Shown in pieces: positions 11,131 through 21,360 of a DNA stretch of 64,000 nt. A model generated the notes under the pieces. It did no database searches. It was not told the origin of the DNA and saw only the letters and a list, made by a program, of their open reading frames with translations. The translations under genes were made by a program, and so were the position numbers. Numbering within the stretch: position 1 is the stretch's first letter; every line of letters begins with the position of its first letter. This stretch comes from Astragalus membranaceus (Eukaryota > Streptophyta > Magnoliopsida > Fabales > Fabaceae). Location: positions 106,240,442-106,304,441 of the forward strand of contig CM076846.1 of NCBI GenBank assembly GCA_039519185.1. Direction: 5' to 3'.

Positions 11131-11875
11131 CGAACACATCCTAATTCTTGATCATATTTTTTTGTGATGTTTTTTTGTCTGCTTAGGCGAAATGCCAAAT
11201 AAACATAACAGAATATCACACGTAAGGATAAAATGGATATCAATTGTATTACTATTAACAGAGGCAAAGTCCTCAGTGAAATTAAAAGATCACTGGAAGT
11301 ATAAAAAGACAATGCTTGGAGGAATCTTCCTTGAAATGGTGGTAAAATAACTAAGAGACCAGCTAACCACCCAGATGAATTCCCCTAACTGAGCTGAGTT
11401 TACACCCATACTGAGTCCCAATTTCCCTTTATTCAATAACTGCCTACCTTTCTCTCTGCCCTCCCCACGTATATAACACTCATCTTCTCACTCTCAACTT
11501 TATATAAAAGAAAATATAGCTCTCTCTTCATAAGGGTGGCCTCCTCCCTAGGGTTGGCTAAATCTCTCTGATAGTCCTCTCCTCTTAGGGGAGACCTCTC
11601 AAACCCAAAGTCATATATATAACTATGTGCACCTCAACCTATTAATGGCTACAAGTTTCTGACATGATTCTCAAAGATACACATCTCAAAATTCTTTTAT
11701 TTTATATCAAAACATATGCCAAGGTAAATTCTAAATCTCATAGTTTCATATCAACATCTTATAAATATTTAACGAAGTTTGCAGCTCTCAAAAAAAATCA
11801 AACAAAATAAGGATCAATACTAATGACCTTAAAAATACATTAAGGATGACTAGGAAAATTTCCAAAAGGGTGTGT
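11131..11875. other. Spacer, no gene seen
   Basis: AT-rich sequence with a pyrimidine-rich stretch and a TATATAAAAG-like tract near 11505. No reading frame, terminal repeat or RNA gene could be supported. Confidence 0.4.
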
Positions 11876-12137
11876 TACCCTTTTTAACATTTTTTGACTG
11901 ACTAAACGTTTAACGGTCTCTTGTTCGACTGCTGATGTGCATGCCTATGTGGCTATAAACACTAGTTGAGTCTTTTTTTTAATTAATTTTCATTAAAAAT
12001 AAAAGAAAAATGAAATCCCTTGTATTAAAAAAATGCAAAGAACATTTACCCATGTCCAGATTCATCTTCGTCTCATCGTCATCTTTAAGGTGACAATTAA
12101 TATTAAAATGTTAATAAAACTTTATCCATGCCCAGAT

Positions 12138-12485
12138 TCATTTTTTTTCTATAGATCTAGGCTTCTCACATCTAGAAGTAGTGACATAGGTTCTAGGCGG
12201 AGGTTGAATGAAGGAGGATGAGGGTGAGGAAACCGGAAGTGGTTGGTGTTGGAGGAGAGAAAGAAGGCGAGGTCGTCCATTGAAAGAAAGAAAGTTGGTG
12301 TTGGCGAAGGTTAGAAGGTTGGTGTTGTTACGAGTAAAAGAGGGAGATTTGGTGTTGTTGCAGTAAAAGATGGGTTTTAAGGTTTTGGTAGAAGAAGAAG
12401 AAGAAGAAAAGGGTAAAAGATTGATTTTTGGGTTCTGGGTAAGAACAGTAAACGAAAGGGGAAAATTGGAAAAAGCAGCAAGTTC
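12138..12485 (-). other. Sequence present only in the left MULE arm; transit-peptide-like ORF
   Basis: This part of the left arm has no counterpart in the right arm. It encodes on the minus strand a Ser/Thr/Pro/Leu-rich frame (part of a 140-codon ORF running to 12560) with KINLLPFSSSSSSTKTLKP and SPSFTRNNTNLLTF. The composition resembles an organelle transit peptide. It may be a captured gene fragment, as in Pack-MULEs, but no gene is recognised and chance is possible. Confidence 0.3.
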
Positions 12486-12767
12486 ATGTGGCAAAAAAAC
12501 GACTTTTGGGTAAAAAAAAATTATATACCTAAATAATACACATTGTTGGTTATATACCAAAATAGGGCAAAAAAATTTTTTAGTACTGTGTTTTGCAAAT
12601 TCTTTTTTAAAATCAATTCAGAAGTCGCCCCTCCAGGTGACTTCTGAACTGAGTTTTTTTATTTTTTTGTTTTATTATATATTAAAATATAAATACCTAA
12701 ATAAACTATAAATAAATTTATAAAAATTACTATACCTATTTATAATTTAATTACATTAATATTTACA

Positions 12768-12872
12768 AAAAATCTAGGCCGTTAAATAGTGTCGGCAAAA
12801 TCTAGGCCGTTAAATAGTGTCGGCAAAATCTAAACCGTTAAATAGTGTCGGCAAAATCTAGACCATTAAAAA
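12768..12872 (+). repeat. Four tandem 27-base repeats, inverted partner at 14306
   Basis: Units of AATCTAGGCCGTTAAATAGTGTCGGCA type occur four times with small changes, directly inside the left MULE arm. Confidence 0.85.
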
Positions 12873-12989
12873 AATTAAGACCTCAGCACTCTGCACAATG
12901 CACACTTTAACGGTGCACTATGCACACTGTAATAGTGCACTCTGCACTATGCACAATGCACACTTTACAATGTGCAATCTGCACAAAGC

Positions 12990-13455
12990 ACTAACGTCAC
13001 AGTTCACGATCGTGCCCAACAATTGTTCCGAGTTGAAGAACTTGCACGACCACAAGGTGGTAGACCTGCCCTGACATTCGTGGTGAACTTCAGAGCAAAA
13101 ACGTGAGTGTGGGAAATTCCAGGCACTTCACTACCCTTGTTCACATGTCATCGCAGCATGCTAAAAATACAATTACGACCACATGCAATTCGTGGATCCA
13201 CCGTACGCAATGGAGAATGTTTTCAATACTTACATTGTGGAGTTCCCACCCTTGCCAACTGAGACGTCATGGCCTGATTTCAATACTTTAGAACTACAGC
13301 ATGATCCAACTAAACGTAGAGATAAAAAGGGTCGTTCACAGTCTACCCATATTCGTACAGAGATGGATCAAAGAGAAAGGGGTACACGCACCAAAAGATG
13401 CGGAATTTGTAGAAATGAGCGTCACAACAGAAACAACTGCCCTAACCGCAATTAA
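12990..13455 (+). pseudogene. MULE transposase C-terminal end (SWIM and zinc knuckle)
   Basis: A SWIM-type zinc-finger remnant CGKFQALHYPCSHVIAAC (about 13108-13161) is followed by QFVDPPYAMENVFNTYIVEF. The C-terminal zinc knuckle RCGICRNERHNRNNCPNR (about 13399-13452) comes just before the stop. This order and wording are typical of plant MURA-like transposases. Stops before and inside the SWIM part show decay, and the N-terminal and DDE parts are absent. Confidence 0.75.
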
Positions 13456-14305
13456 TGTGTTGTAATATTTCGGATTAGTCTTTTATCAATTATTGTAATT
13501 TTAAATTAACTAAGTTATCAATTTTAAGATTTTAATCTTATGTGACATTTATTACATTTGGATCAATAATTTACTCTTTTGGAAAGAAAGAAAGTGATTA
13601 TTTGTTAGAGAAAAATTAATTTAGCTTGACGGGGAAACCCCGCTCCTACGTATCCGAAGCGGATAATCAAAGGCTACGTAGTTCTTCTTGAAAAAAAATA
13701 ATTGTTTGTTGATTGATTTTAATTTTTGAAGGGGTTTAAAATCAAAGTCGTACGGCTAAAGTCTCTTAAACCGGGATTGACAAGATGTACATCTCAGCCA
13801 AACCCATTTTTTTTATAATTTTTATAGGTTTTTTTTTTAAAAGAAACTATTTTGGAAAAGAAATGAATAAAAACGAAAACGGGGTGGAATAGTAAAGTGG
13901 GGTGCAAGTTACAAGAGGGTTGTATTTAGAAAGCAAAGGGGGTACGAGAAGCAACCCGGCTTTTGTCATTTAGGTACTGCGGAGGGTGCCAAATTTGTTC
14001 TGTATTCCAGCTTTTGTCATTTAGGTACTGTAGAGGGTGCCAAAAAAATGGATTCTTGTTACAGCAGCAACAGGGAAAGCAGCGTTGCCTCCTCCATTTT
14101 TTTCTTGTAATTTTTAATTAATTTTTTTGTACCTTTTATTTATATATATATTTTTTGTACTATTTGTATTTATTTATTTTGTCCACACATGTAACAAATA
14201 GCTGACTTTTCTTTTTGGTACTATTTGCCTTAATTAATTTTTTTCTATATGTGTAACAAATTAAATAAAAAGGACAGTTATTATTTTTTTATTATTACTA
14301 TTTAA
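13456..14305. other. MULE interior between the two coding parts
   Basis: No gene supported. Notable are a GC-rich block at 13620-13690 (GACGGGGAAACCCCGC, then TACGTAT and TACGTAG) and a direct tandem duplication of a 32-base unit at 13959-13990 and 14010-14041 (GCTTTTGTCATTTAGGTACT). Confidence 0.5.
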
Positions 14306-14390
14306 TGGTCTAGATTTTGCCGACACTATTTAACGGCCTAGATTTTTTTGACACTATTTAACGGCCTAATTTTTGCCGACACTAAACCCT
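14306..14390 (-). repeat. Three tandem repeats, inverted partner of 12768-12872
   Basis: Units of TTGCCGACACTATTTAACGG type, the reverse complement of the left array. With it they form a second, inner inverted repeat in the MULE. Confidence 0.85.
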
Positions 14391-14445
14391 AAAATCAACA
14401 GTTAAGATATTCCAAAATCAACGGCTCACATACGATCACCCCTAA

Positions 14446-14456
14446 TATAAATACAT
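14446..14456 (+). promoter_or_regulatory. TATA box for the second MULE ORF
   Basis: TAATATAAATACATTC lies about 115 bases before the ATG at 14564. The leader between them is C/T- and A-rich and contains no in-frame ATG. Confidence 0.5.
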
Positions 14457-14563
14457 TCTCACATTACACTCAAATTCACACCAACAGTTTACCCTTAACC
14501 TATATTTCTGATTCATCTTCTCTTCTCTGGTTCTTCCCAAACACCATCGCCCAACCAGCTGAA

Positions 14564-15386
14564 ATGGAATGGCAGTTGTGCCCAACCCAGTACTCAAATG
14601 ACAAATTCTTAACCGCCCTTCATCACAAAGGAACTGTAACCACCGATGAACATGGTGTTGTCTTTCGTTGTCCTAATCATATCTTCTGTAGGATGAATAA
14701 GGACATCACATTCGCCCAACTCAAGGAGAAGGCTGAGAGGAAGATACGGCCAGAGGGAGGGTGGCGTAAAGACGTGGATCGCATCCGTTACAGAAAGTAC
14801 AATTGTGGAGATGACGGGACATACGGGTATTCTGTCATGGAGATCCGAAGCGACGACGACGTTCACGCAATGATGGAAGCTCATGCTAACATTCCAATGG
14901 GACGTAGTATCTTGGAGCTGTACGTGGACACAATGCGCACTCAGGAAGAAGTCATTCATCTTCTACGACCACCCCCACCACAACAAATCATACAGGAAAG
15001 AGTCATCAACCACTACTGTACACTTCACTGTCAGGCCCATGTTATGTACAGGGAAGAAGATGGTGTGTATTTTAGTGGTCCAAACACCATTTATTCCAGG
15101 CTTAAGAACAACATCACATTCGCCGAACTGAATGAAAAACTAACGAAAAAGGCGCAGCTAGAGGGTGAGGAGCAAATAATCACTCGTATCGTTTATCGCT
15201 TCCCCGGATCGGCGAACGTAATCATATTCGGTGGGGCGTAATGACTATCAAGAGCGACGACGACGTTCGACAGATGTTTCAGGACCATGAGATGTTTCAA
15301 CCTCATACTCGGAGTCCTATCGAATTGTGCGTCCAAACCAAAATTTCCACCGATGAGATCATCCGTCGGGTTTTCCCTCCAGCGTA
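14564..15386 (+). pseudogene. MULE second ORF: duplicated N-terminal (PB1-like) transposase domain
   Basis: Starts MEWQLCPTQYSNDKF. Two copies of the same module follow. Each has DGVxFxxPNxIxxRxKxxITFAxLxEK, then a basic stretch, then SDDDVxxM. The first copy ends RSILELYVDTMRTQEEVIHLL and the second RSPIELCVQTKISTDEIIRRVF. This resembles the N-terminal domain of plant MURA-type transposases. The frame is open to a TAA at 15239-15241. A one-base frame change there restores the second copy's end, up to a TAA at 15384-15386. There is no DDE domain. Its separate promoter and position after the transposase end suggest an accessory gene or a permuted fragment. Confidence 0.55.
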
Positions 15387-15652
15387 AAATGTTTGGTGGA
15401 ATTAGTTTCAATCATGTTTTCCTCTTGTTTCGTTTTTTATTTTCTATTCTTGTATTTCTGCAAATTTTGTTGTTTATTTCAGTCTTTTTTCTATATTATA
15501 TTATGTTCCAATTTTTAATCTCTTAATTTTATTCGTAAATATAAACGTAATTAAATTATAAATAGGTATAATAATTTTTATAAATTTATTTATAGTTTAT
15601 TTAGGTATTTATATTTTAATATATAATAAAATAACAAAATAAAAAGACACAG

Positions 15653-15762
15653 TTCAGAAGTCACCTTGGGGGGCGACTTCTGAACTGATTTTAAAAAAAA
15701 AAAATTGCAAAACTTAGTACTGAAGTCGCCCCCCCCCCCCCCCTAGGGGCGACTTCTGTACT
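15653..15762. repeat. Two hairpins with GAAGTC/GACTTC stems in the right MULE arm
   Basis: CAGTTCAGAAGTC pairs with GACTTCTGAACTG, and AGTACTGAAGTCGCC pairs with GGCGACTTCTGTACT across a poly-C run near 15730. The left arm (12585-12660) keeps one stem and part of the other. Confidence 0.7.
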
Positions 15763-16449
15763 AAAAAAATTTGCCCTATTTTGGTATATAACCCACAATG
15801 TGTATTATTTAGGTATATAATTTTTTTTACCCCAAAATCGTTTTTTGGCCAGTTCATGTCTTCCATTCTTCATCACGAAGATGATTTAATTCCTTTTTAT
15901 TTTTTAATAAAAACAAACTATAAAATTTAATTCAAAACCATGAATATTGAGTAGAAGATGAAGATGAAGATGAATAGAGAAGGTGAAGGAAAACAAACTA
16001 TTGTTTTACTTTTTATTTTTGAATAAAAAATAAAATAACAATATGAAATGATGACTAGGACATAAAAATCAGCAGTCAAACAAGAGACCGTTAAACGGAG
16101 TTAGTGGCAAAATGTTAAAAAGGGTAATAGTGTAATGATTTTAAAACAATGGACCAATTCGTTACAAAAAAACATAAAGGACTGATTCGAAATCTAAAAA
16201 TATGTTAAGGGAGCAATTTTGCTTAATTTTTAACATTTCCCCCATGTCACACATGCCTAAAAAAAGTTAGGGGAGCACCAAGTAGGATAAAAAAGGGTGT
16301 ACTAGACAAGAAAAAATGGTCATTATTGGCATTGAATCGGCCAAAATCGAGTGGGGGGCATTGAATTGTAATTGGGGATAGACATTAGGAACTCAACTAG
16401 CTCGTTTTAAAAAGTGAATGACTCAAACAGCCCAATCAGGATACTTTAA

Positions 16450-16743
16450 GGGTCTGTTTGGGAGTTTGGAGGGGGAGGGGAGGAGGGGTTGAGACAAATA
16501 GTGTAAATTCTTTAGTGATGAGAAGAAAAATTATCCCCCTAAACCCCCCCAAACCCCTCTCCTAGTTTATTTTTGGAGCCCCTCCAAAACCCTCCATATT
16601 TGGGGGAGTTTGGAGGAGCTACAAAAAATAAACTAGGAGAGGGGTTTAGGGGGTTTAGGGGGATAATTTTTCTCCCAATTACTAAAGAATTTACACTATT
16701 AGTCTCAACCCCTCCCCTCCCCTCCAAACTCCCAAACAGACCC
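16450..16743. mobile_element. Tourist-like MITE (PIF/Harbinger type)
   Basis: Terminal inverted repeats GGGTCTGTTTGGGAGTTTGG are flanked by the target duplication TAA (16447-16449 and 16744-16746). The two halves pair over about 125 bases each, with G-rich and C-rich subterminal parts, so the whole folds as a hairpin. The 3-bp TAA duplication is the PIF/Harbinger signature. The short ORF inside is not coding. Confidence 0.88.
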
Positions 16744-16785
16744 TAAGCCTTTGAAATGAGTTTGATGAGATGATTCATGTGAATG

Positions 16786-17239
16786 TGAGAAATTCTATTC
16801 TATGCCACGACTAAGTATTCTCACTTTTTACTCACTAAGAATTAAACATCTGATGAGAACGTGGGGAAGGGTAATACTGGCAAGAAGAATATGTTTGGGA
16901 GGGTTTTCACTAGGAGGGGTAAGAAGGGAATTGTTGCTAAGTAGTGGAGTGAACTTTTGTCACCAACTCAGCTGAGCTGGAGGAGAGAGAGAGTAGATTT
17001 CCTCACGCATAGTAGCTGAGGTATGAAATAAAAGGCAAACAGTTAGAGGAGGGAGGCAGGCAAATTTTGGCTAGGCATGGGCTGGGAGTACAGATTCTCT
17101 TCCACTGGGAGGACAGCACTTGTTATTTCCATTTACGTCTATACCTAATTCCTTTGTAATTATACTGGTTCAGAGGAATATATTACACTGTTATCCACTT
17201 TGCAATTCTGTTTTTACTGTTCCATTGATATCTCTATCA
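16786..17239 (+). repeat. 5' LTR of a Reina-like gypsy element (start uncertain)
   Basis: Ends GATATCTCTATCA directly before a primer-binding site. The start (about 16786) is only a TGTGAGAA guess because no 3' LTR is present. It contains a purine-rich GAGAGAGAG tract near 16985. Confidence 0.45.
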
Positions 17240-17240
17240 T

Positions 17241-17252
17241 TGGTATCAAAGC
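17241..17252 (+). other. Primer-binding site, initiator tRNA-Met type
   Basis: TGGTATCAAAGC is one base off the usual TGGTATCAGAGC. It follows the LTR end and precedes the gag ATG at 17277. Confidence 0.8.
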
Positions 17253-17276
17253 TCTAGATCAACCAGAGCTTAGAGC

Positions 17277-18480
17277 ATGGTGAAGAAGACAATGGAAGAA
17301 CGATTGGAGAAAACGGAGCAAGAACTTCAAGAGATGAGGCTGGAAAGACAAGCTCGGGTAGAGGAGCTCCGGCAAGAAAGACAGACAAAGCTGGAAGAAA
17401 TTCGACGATTGTTGGAACGTCGCCCACGACGACGGCGGGGACGTCCTCCTAGTCCTCGACCAAGAAACGCGAGCTCTGCGACGGTGGTGAATGACGCTGG
17501 GGGTGGAGAGAATTCACCAACAGAGACTGAATCGTCGAACGAGGAGAGCCTTGTATCTCAACGATGACGAGTTAAGTGGAGGAAGCTTGAAATTCCAGTG
17601 TTCGAAGGAGGGGAGGCTTACGGGTGGTTAGTGAAGGTTGAACGCTACTTCAAAATTAATGGTGTGGAAGAAGATGAGATGCTGGAGGCAGTGGTGATTG
17701 CGATGGAGGGGAAGGCGCTCAACTGGTATCAATGGTGGGACTTGGGAGGAACAGAATGTAAATCCGACTTGGGAGAATTTTAAACAGGCTGTGATTCGTC
17801 GTTTCCAACCGGGTCTAGTTCGCAACCCGCTTGGCCCGATTTTGAACGTGAGACAAACAGGCACTGTAATGGAGCATCGCGAGCAATTTGAGCTTCTAAT
17901 GGCTCCGTTGAAGCGAAACGAGAGGGTGATGCTTGAGAGTATCTTCCTGAACGGACTACAGAAAGAGATTCAAGTTGAGCTCAAGTTGTACTCGACGGTG
18001 CGCTTGCAGGAAGTCATGGATCGTGCGTTGCTTATCGAGGAGAAGAACACGGCGATGAGGAAAGGTAAAGATGCAGGGAGGGAACGGAATGAGGAGAGTA
18101 AAGGGAAGAGTAGTTATGGAAGGTCAGGGTGGGACTCGGGTCGTAGCCAAACCATCGTACCTAGGGCAAAATCTGTGTCCAGGTCAACTGTTGATAGCCC
18201 AAGTGACCACAAGACCAGTGTTGGAGGAGGAACAGAGAAGAAACAGAGTGAGGACGGGAAACTCAATTCTGATGAGCTAAGAGACCTCAGTAAAAAGGGG
18301 CTCTGCTTCAAATGTGGGGAGAGATGGGGGCGTGATCATGTCTGTAAGCCGAAGCATTACCAGCTTGAAGTAGTGGATGATGAGGAAGGGGAAAGGAAGA
18401 AGAAGAGAAAGAGGTGTTTGAAGAAACCAGGGAAGAATTGGAGCTGAAGTCCTTGCAATTGTCTCTCAAAAGCAAGGAGG
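17277..18480 (+). pseudogene. Reina-like chromovirus gag (truncated)
   Basis: Starts MVKKTMEERLEKTEQELQEM, a coiled-coil N-terminus, then a basic RRPRRRRGRPPSPRP stretch. A capsid-like region (KLEIPVFEGGEAYGWLVKVERYF, ALNWYQWW, FKQAVIRRFQPG) follows, then the zinc knuckle CFKCGERWGRDHVC. Breaks are an in-frame TGA at 17565-17567, a frame change at about 17730-17760 and another at about 18447. Sequence similarity ends near 18480, before protease. No pol was found. Confidence 0.82.
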
Positions 18481-18699
18481 GATTGACTTCGAACCACCAC
18501 ATAGCTCGTTTCTCTCTCTCTCTCTTTCTCCCTTACTCTTCTCCTTCACTCTCTACCCTAATCCACTCTTCAACACCACCACCACTCTCACTCCTCTCTC
18601 TCTCTCTATCTTAGGAAAGCTTGATAATAATAATAATAATAACTAGATAAAAAAAGCTGGTTTAAAAAAATTAAGATAGTATTTAGTACAAGCCGTTCA
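18481..18699. repeat. Low-complexity pyrimidine tract and TAA microsatellite
   Basis: 18500-18612 is almost pure C/T, and 18627-18643 is a TAA repeat. They separate the broken gag from the CACTA end. Confidence 0.7.
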
Positions 18700-18922
18700 A
18701 ATTGGGACACGTGGATGTCAAAATTAGCGACAGAATTTGAATCCCTCGCTAATTAGCGAGGGAATTAGCGACGAAATATTCCCTCGCTAATCCCATTAGC
18801 GAGGAGCAATTTAGCAAGGGACTCATTCCCTCGCTAATTCCCTCGCTAATGGGCATTAGCGACGGATTTGGGGCATTTAGCGAGGGAAAATCCCTCGCTA
18901 ATGAGCAATTTTTTTGTAGTGG
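18700..18922. mobile_element. One terminus of a CACTA-type element
   Basis: The right end reads TTTTTTTGTAGTG, the reverse complement of a CACTACAAAAAAA terminus. Subterminal repeats of TTAGCGAGGGA in both orientations occur about ten times, as in CACTA ends. No matching left end was seen, so this is a truncated copy. Confidence 0.7.
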
Positions 18923-19036
18923 TATCCCAAAACACGCTGCTAAAAATCGCTCTTTATATATTTGTCACGAAATTTTTTTTTACCAATTCGGTTATTGGGG
19001 AATGAACTTTGAGTATTTTAAAGGTTAAGTTTTATT

Positions 19037-21312
19037 TACTAACATGTAGATACACTGAGATGCACATCTGTGTCAACAATCAGAGGACACAATCGCTGTT
19101 TAGATATTGAACCTACTAAATTTTTCCGATAATAAAATACAATGTCTCGGATAAACCTGTCTGCAAGCCCATGAAATTTAACTTGATCCTCAACTCAAAA
19201 GGAATATAAGGTCTATTGTTCAATATCATAACCAGAGAAGCGGAATAGGTTTATACAACTCATATCCAATACAAGTTACATAACCATAACAGAAAATAAC
19301 AGGAGAAACATAATTGGAAACTCAAGACTACAAGTCTTCGGCATCTCCATAAGCACGTCACCTACTCGTGCTGCCTTGTCTTCCCCTTACCCTGTTTCTC
19401 TGTAAAAACCACAATAATGATAGGGTGTGATAACATATCTCAGTGAGTTCTACCGTAACTCCTCACCATCACTCGGTTCAATTATAAAACCGTTGCAACA
19501 TAGTTAAATTTATAAACTATTTGCTCATATATATACTTAGCCCATTACCGACCGTGTAACAGCCACAATCTCGGCATCTAACGTGCTATTCATTTATTTT
19601 TAAGCCTTGTAAATTACTGTACCATTTACCATTACAAGCTTACCAATCGAAACACCGACCGTGCACACAACCACAATCTCGGTGAATCGTGTTCTTACTG
19701 TAGCATCACATCGACCGTGCACACAACCACAATCTCGATGAACCCCCGTTAGTATCTATTCCATAACGTTTCCAGGGCCTAGGGTGAGGGCTCATGACCT
19801 TCCCTTCCTAGTATGCTATTCGTTGGGTCGTCACCCAACTTGATATAATCTATATATCACACCCGCATTGGGCCGACTTCTATATTCGATATAATCTATA
19901 TCTATCGTTGTTCTATAACCCGTTTTGATGATTACAATACTAGACATCCGGCGTTATAATACAGTACCAAGTTGGACATGTAACCCGTTTTATTATTCAA
20001 AAACATGTACTCACACGCGGTCTACTTTTCGGTTTTTCAAACGATTATAGTTTTCCAAAACATTTTCTCAAAATCATGTTGGTCACCTTCAAAACAATGA
20101 TTTTATCAAGGTAATATCATCACAATTGGTTGGAAGAAAGATTAGAAGAGGTTTGGAATCAAAAGGAGCGGCAAAACGAAATTTTGGTAACCGGTGGCAG
20201 AAGGTCTTGCACGACCCGTGCCAGACCTTGCACGACCCGTGCTAGACTGAAATTCCACATTTCAGTTCAAACATAAAGTCTAGCACGACCCGTGCTGCTT
20301 GTAGCAGATTCGTTATTTGTTCGTTTCGTTCCGTTTCGCTTCTCCGATCGCTTCCAATTGAAACCCAATCCAATTTCAAACAAAACAACCAAACATTCCA
20401 GCAATATACCAGTACAATCTCAATTCATACAATCACATATAAAATTTGATGAAAACCGTAAAACGTTAATTTCCGAAAAACAGTTTCGACTCAATAATCT
20501 TTCGAAACGAAATCAAGCAACAGAACCAGAATTTCAATTCATTTGAAAACAATAAAACAAAACCCTACACGTGAGTAAAACTCACCAATTTGACGAACCC
20601 CCGAGAAGTCACGTTCTCACTCGAAATGATCGAACCGTAATCACTCGAACAATCCCTGTAATCGTTCCAACCGCTTCAAAACTGGTACTCACAGCTCTTA
20701 TTTTTGAATCTCCTCCTCCTAGTGCTGCTGTCCCTCCTCCTTACTGACTTAGTTCAACAATGAGGGCTCAAACTTTGCTAAGAACTGTTCCTCCAAGATA
20801 GCCCACAACATGCAGCAAGAAAAATTAAGATTTGGTCAACATTGAGCTTCAAGCTCCATCCATGGCAATTCGAGTTAGGAGCAGAATGGGAGGCTGAGAT
20901 CAGGCTCAATGGAAAGAGTTCGAAAAATGGAAAGGAAAGGAACAGAGATTACTTACATGCAAGAATGATCCATGGCTTTCCCCTTCCCCCTTCTTCTTCT
21001 TCCTCTCGCCCCACTCTCTCTTTTCTCTTTTCTGTTTTGCTGAAAAAGTGAGGGAATGGTTTCACTAAGGATAGGTTCAGCTGAGTGATGAGGTAATGGA
21101 CTGAGGGTTTAAATGGTTGTGTAAAGACCAAAATACCCTTGGCTCATTAATTCTTTCTAAATCCTCATTTTCGCCTAAGTTTTCTCCTACTTAGCCAATA
21201 ACTTAATGTTTTCTCGACTAGCCCGTGTCCGAGTCGCGAATTGTTACTTCGCTCGTCTGAGGAATTATTTATAAACCCGTCGAATTATAATTTAGAAATT
21301 AGGGATGTTACA
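19037..21312 (-). repeat. 3' LTR of the Tekay-like element
   Basis: Minus strand begins TGTAACATCCC at 21312, after the polypurine tract AAAAGTTGGGGTGAT (21313-21327). 19037-19790 matches 25836-26535 closely. An extra duplicated segment (CGACCGTGCACACAACCACAATCTCG) occurs only here. Near 20205-20300 GCACGACCCGTGC occurs four times. The short ORFs inside (for example 20292-20546) are not supported as genes. Confidence 0.85.
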
Positions 21313-21360
21313 ATCACCCCAACTTTTAAAATGTTGTCCTCAAAATTGAAAGGACATACC

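Larger units (their letters stand above)
11876..16215 (+). mobile_element. Mutator-like element (MULE) with long terminal inverted repeats
   Basis: Left arm 11876-12765 and right arm 15535-16140 are inverted copies. Matched blocks include TACCCTTTTTAACATTTT with the following CGTTTAACGGTCTCTTGTT, a block around ACCAAAATAGGGCAAAAAAA, and AT-rich blocks to 12765. The interior holds the C-terminal end of a MURA-type transposase (about 13000-13455) and a separate ORF (14564-15386). The DDE core is absent, so it is not autonomous. Exact ends and the expected 9-bp duplication could not be fixed. Confidence 0.65.

Noticed and set aside
13618..13690. GC-rich GACGGGGAAACCCCGC block as a structured RNA
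   Set aside because: Only a short stem is visible. It looks like repeat DNA and no RNA family was recognised.
16539..16727. ORF inside the Tourist MITE
   Set aside because: Hairpin sequence of a non-coding MITE.
20292..20546. 84-codon ORF in the Tekay LTR
   Set aside because: Simple composition within an LTR, no counterpart or domain.
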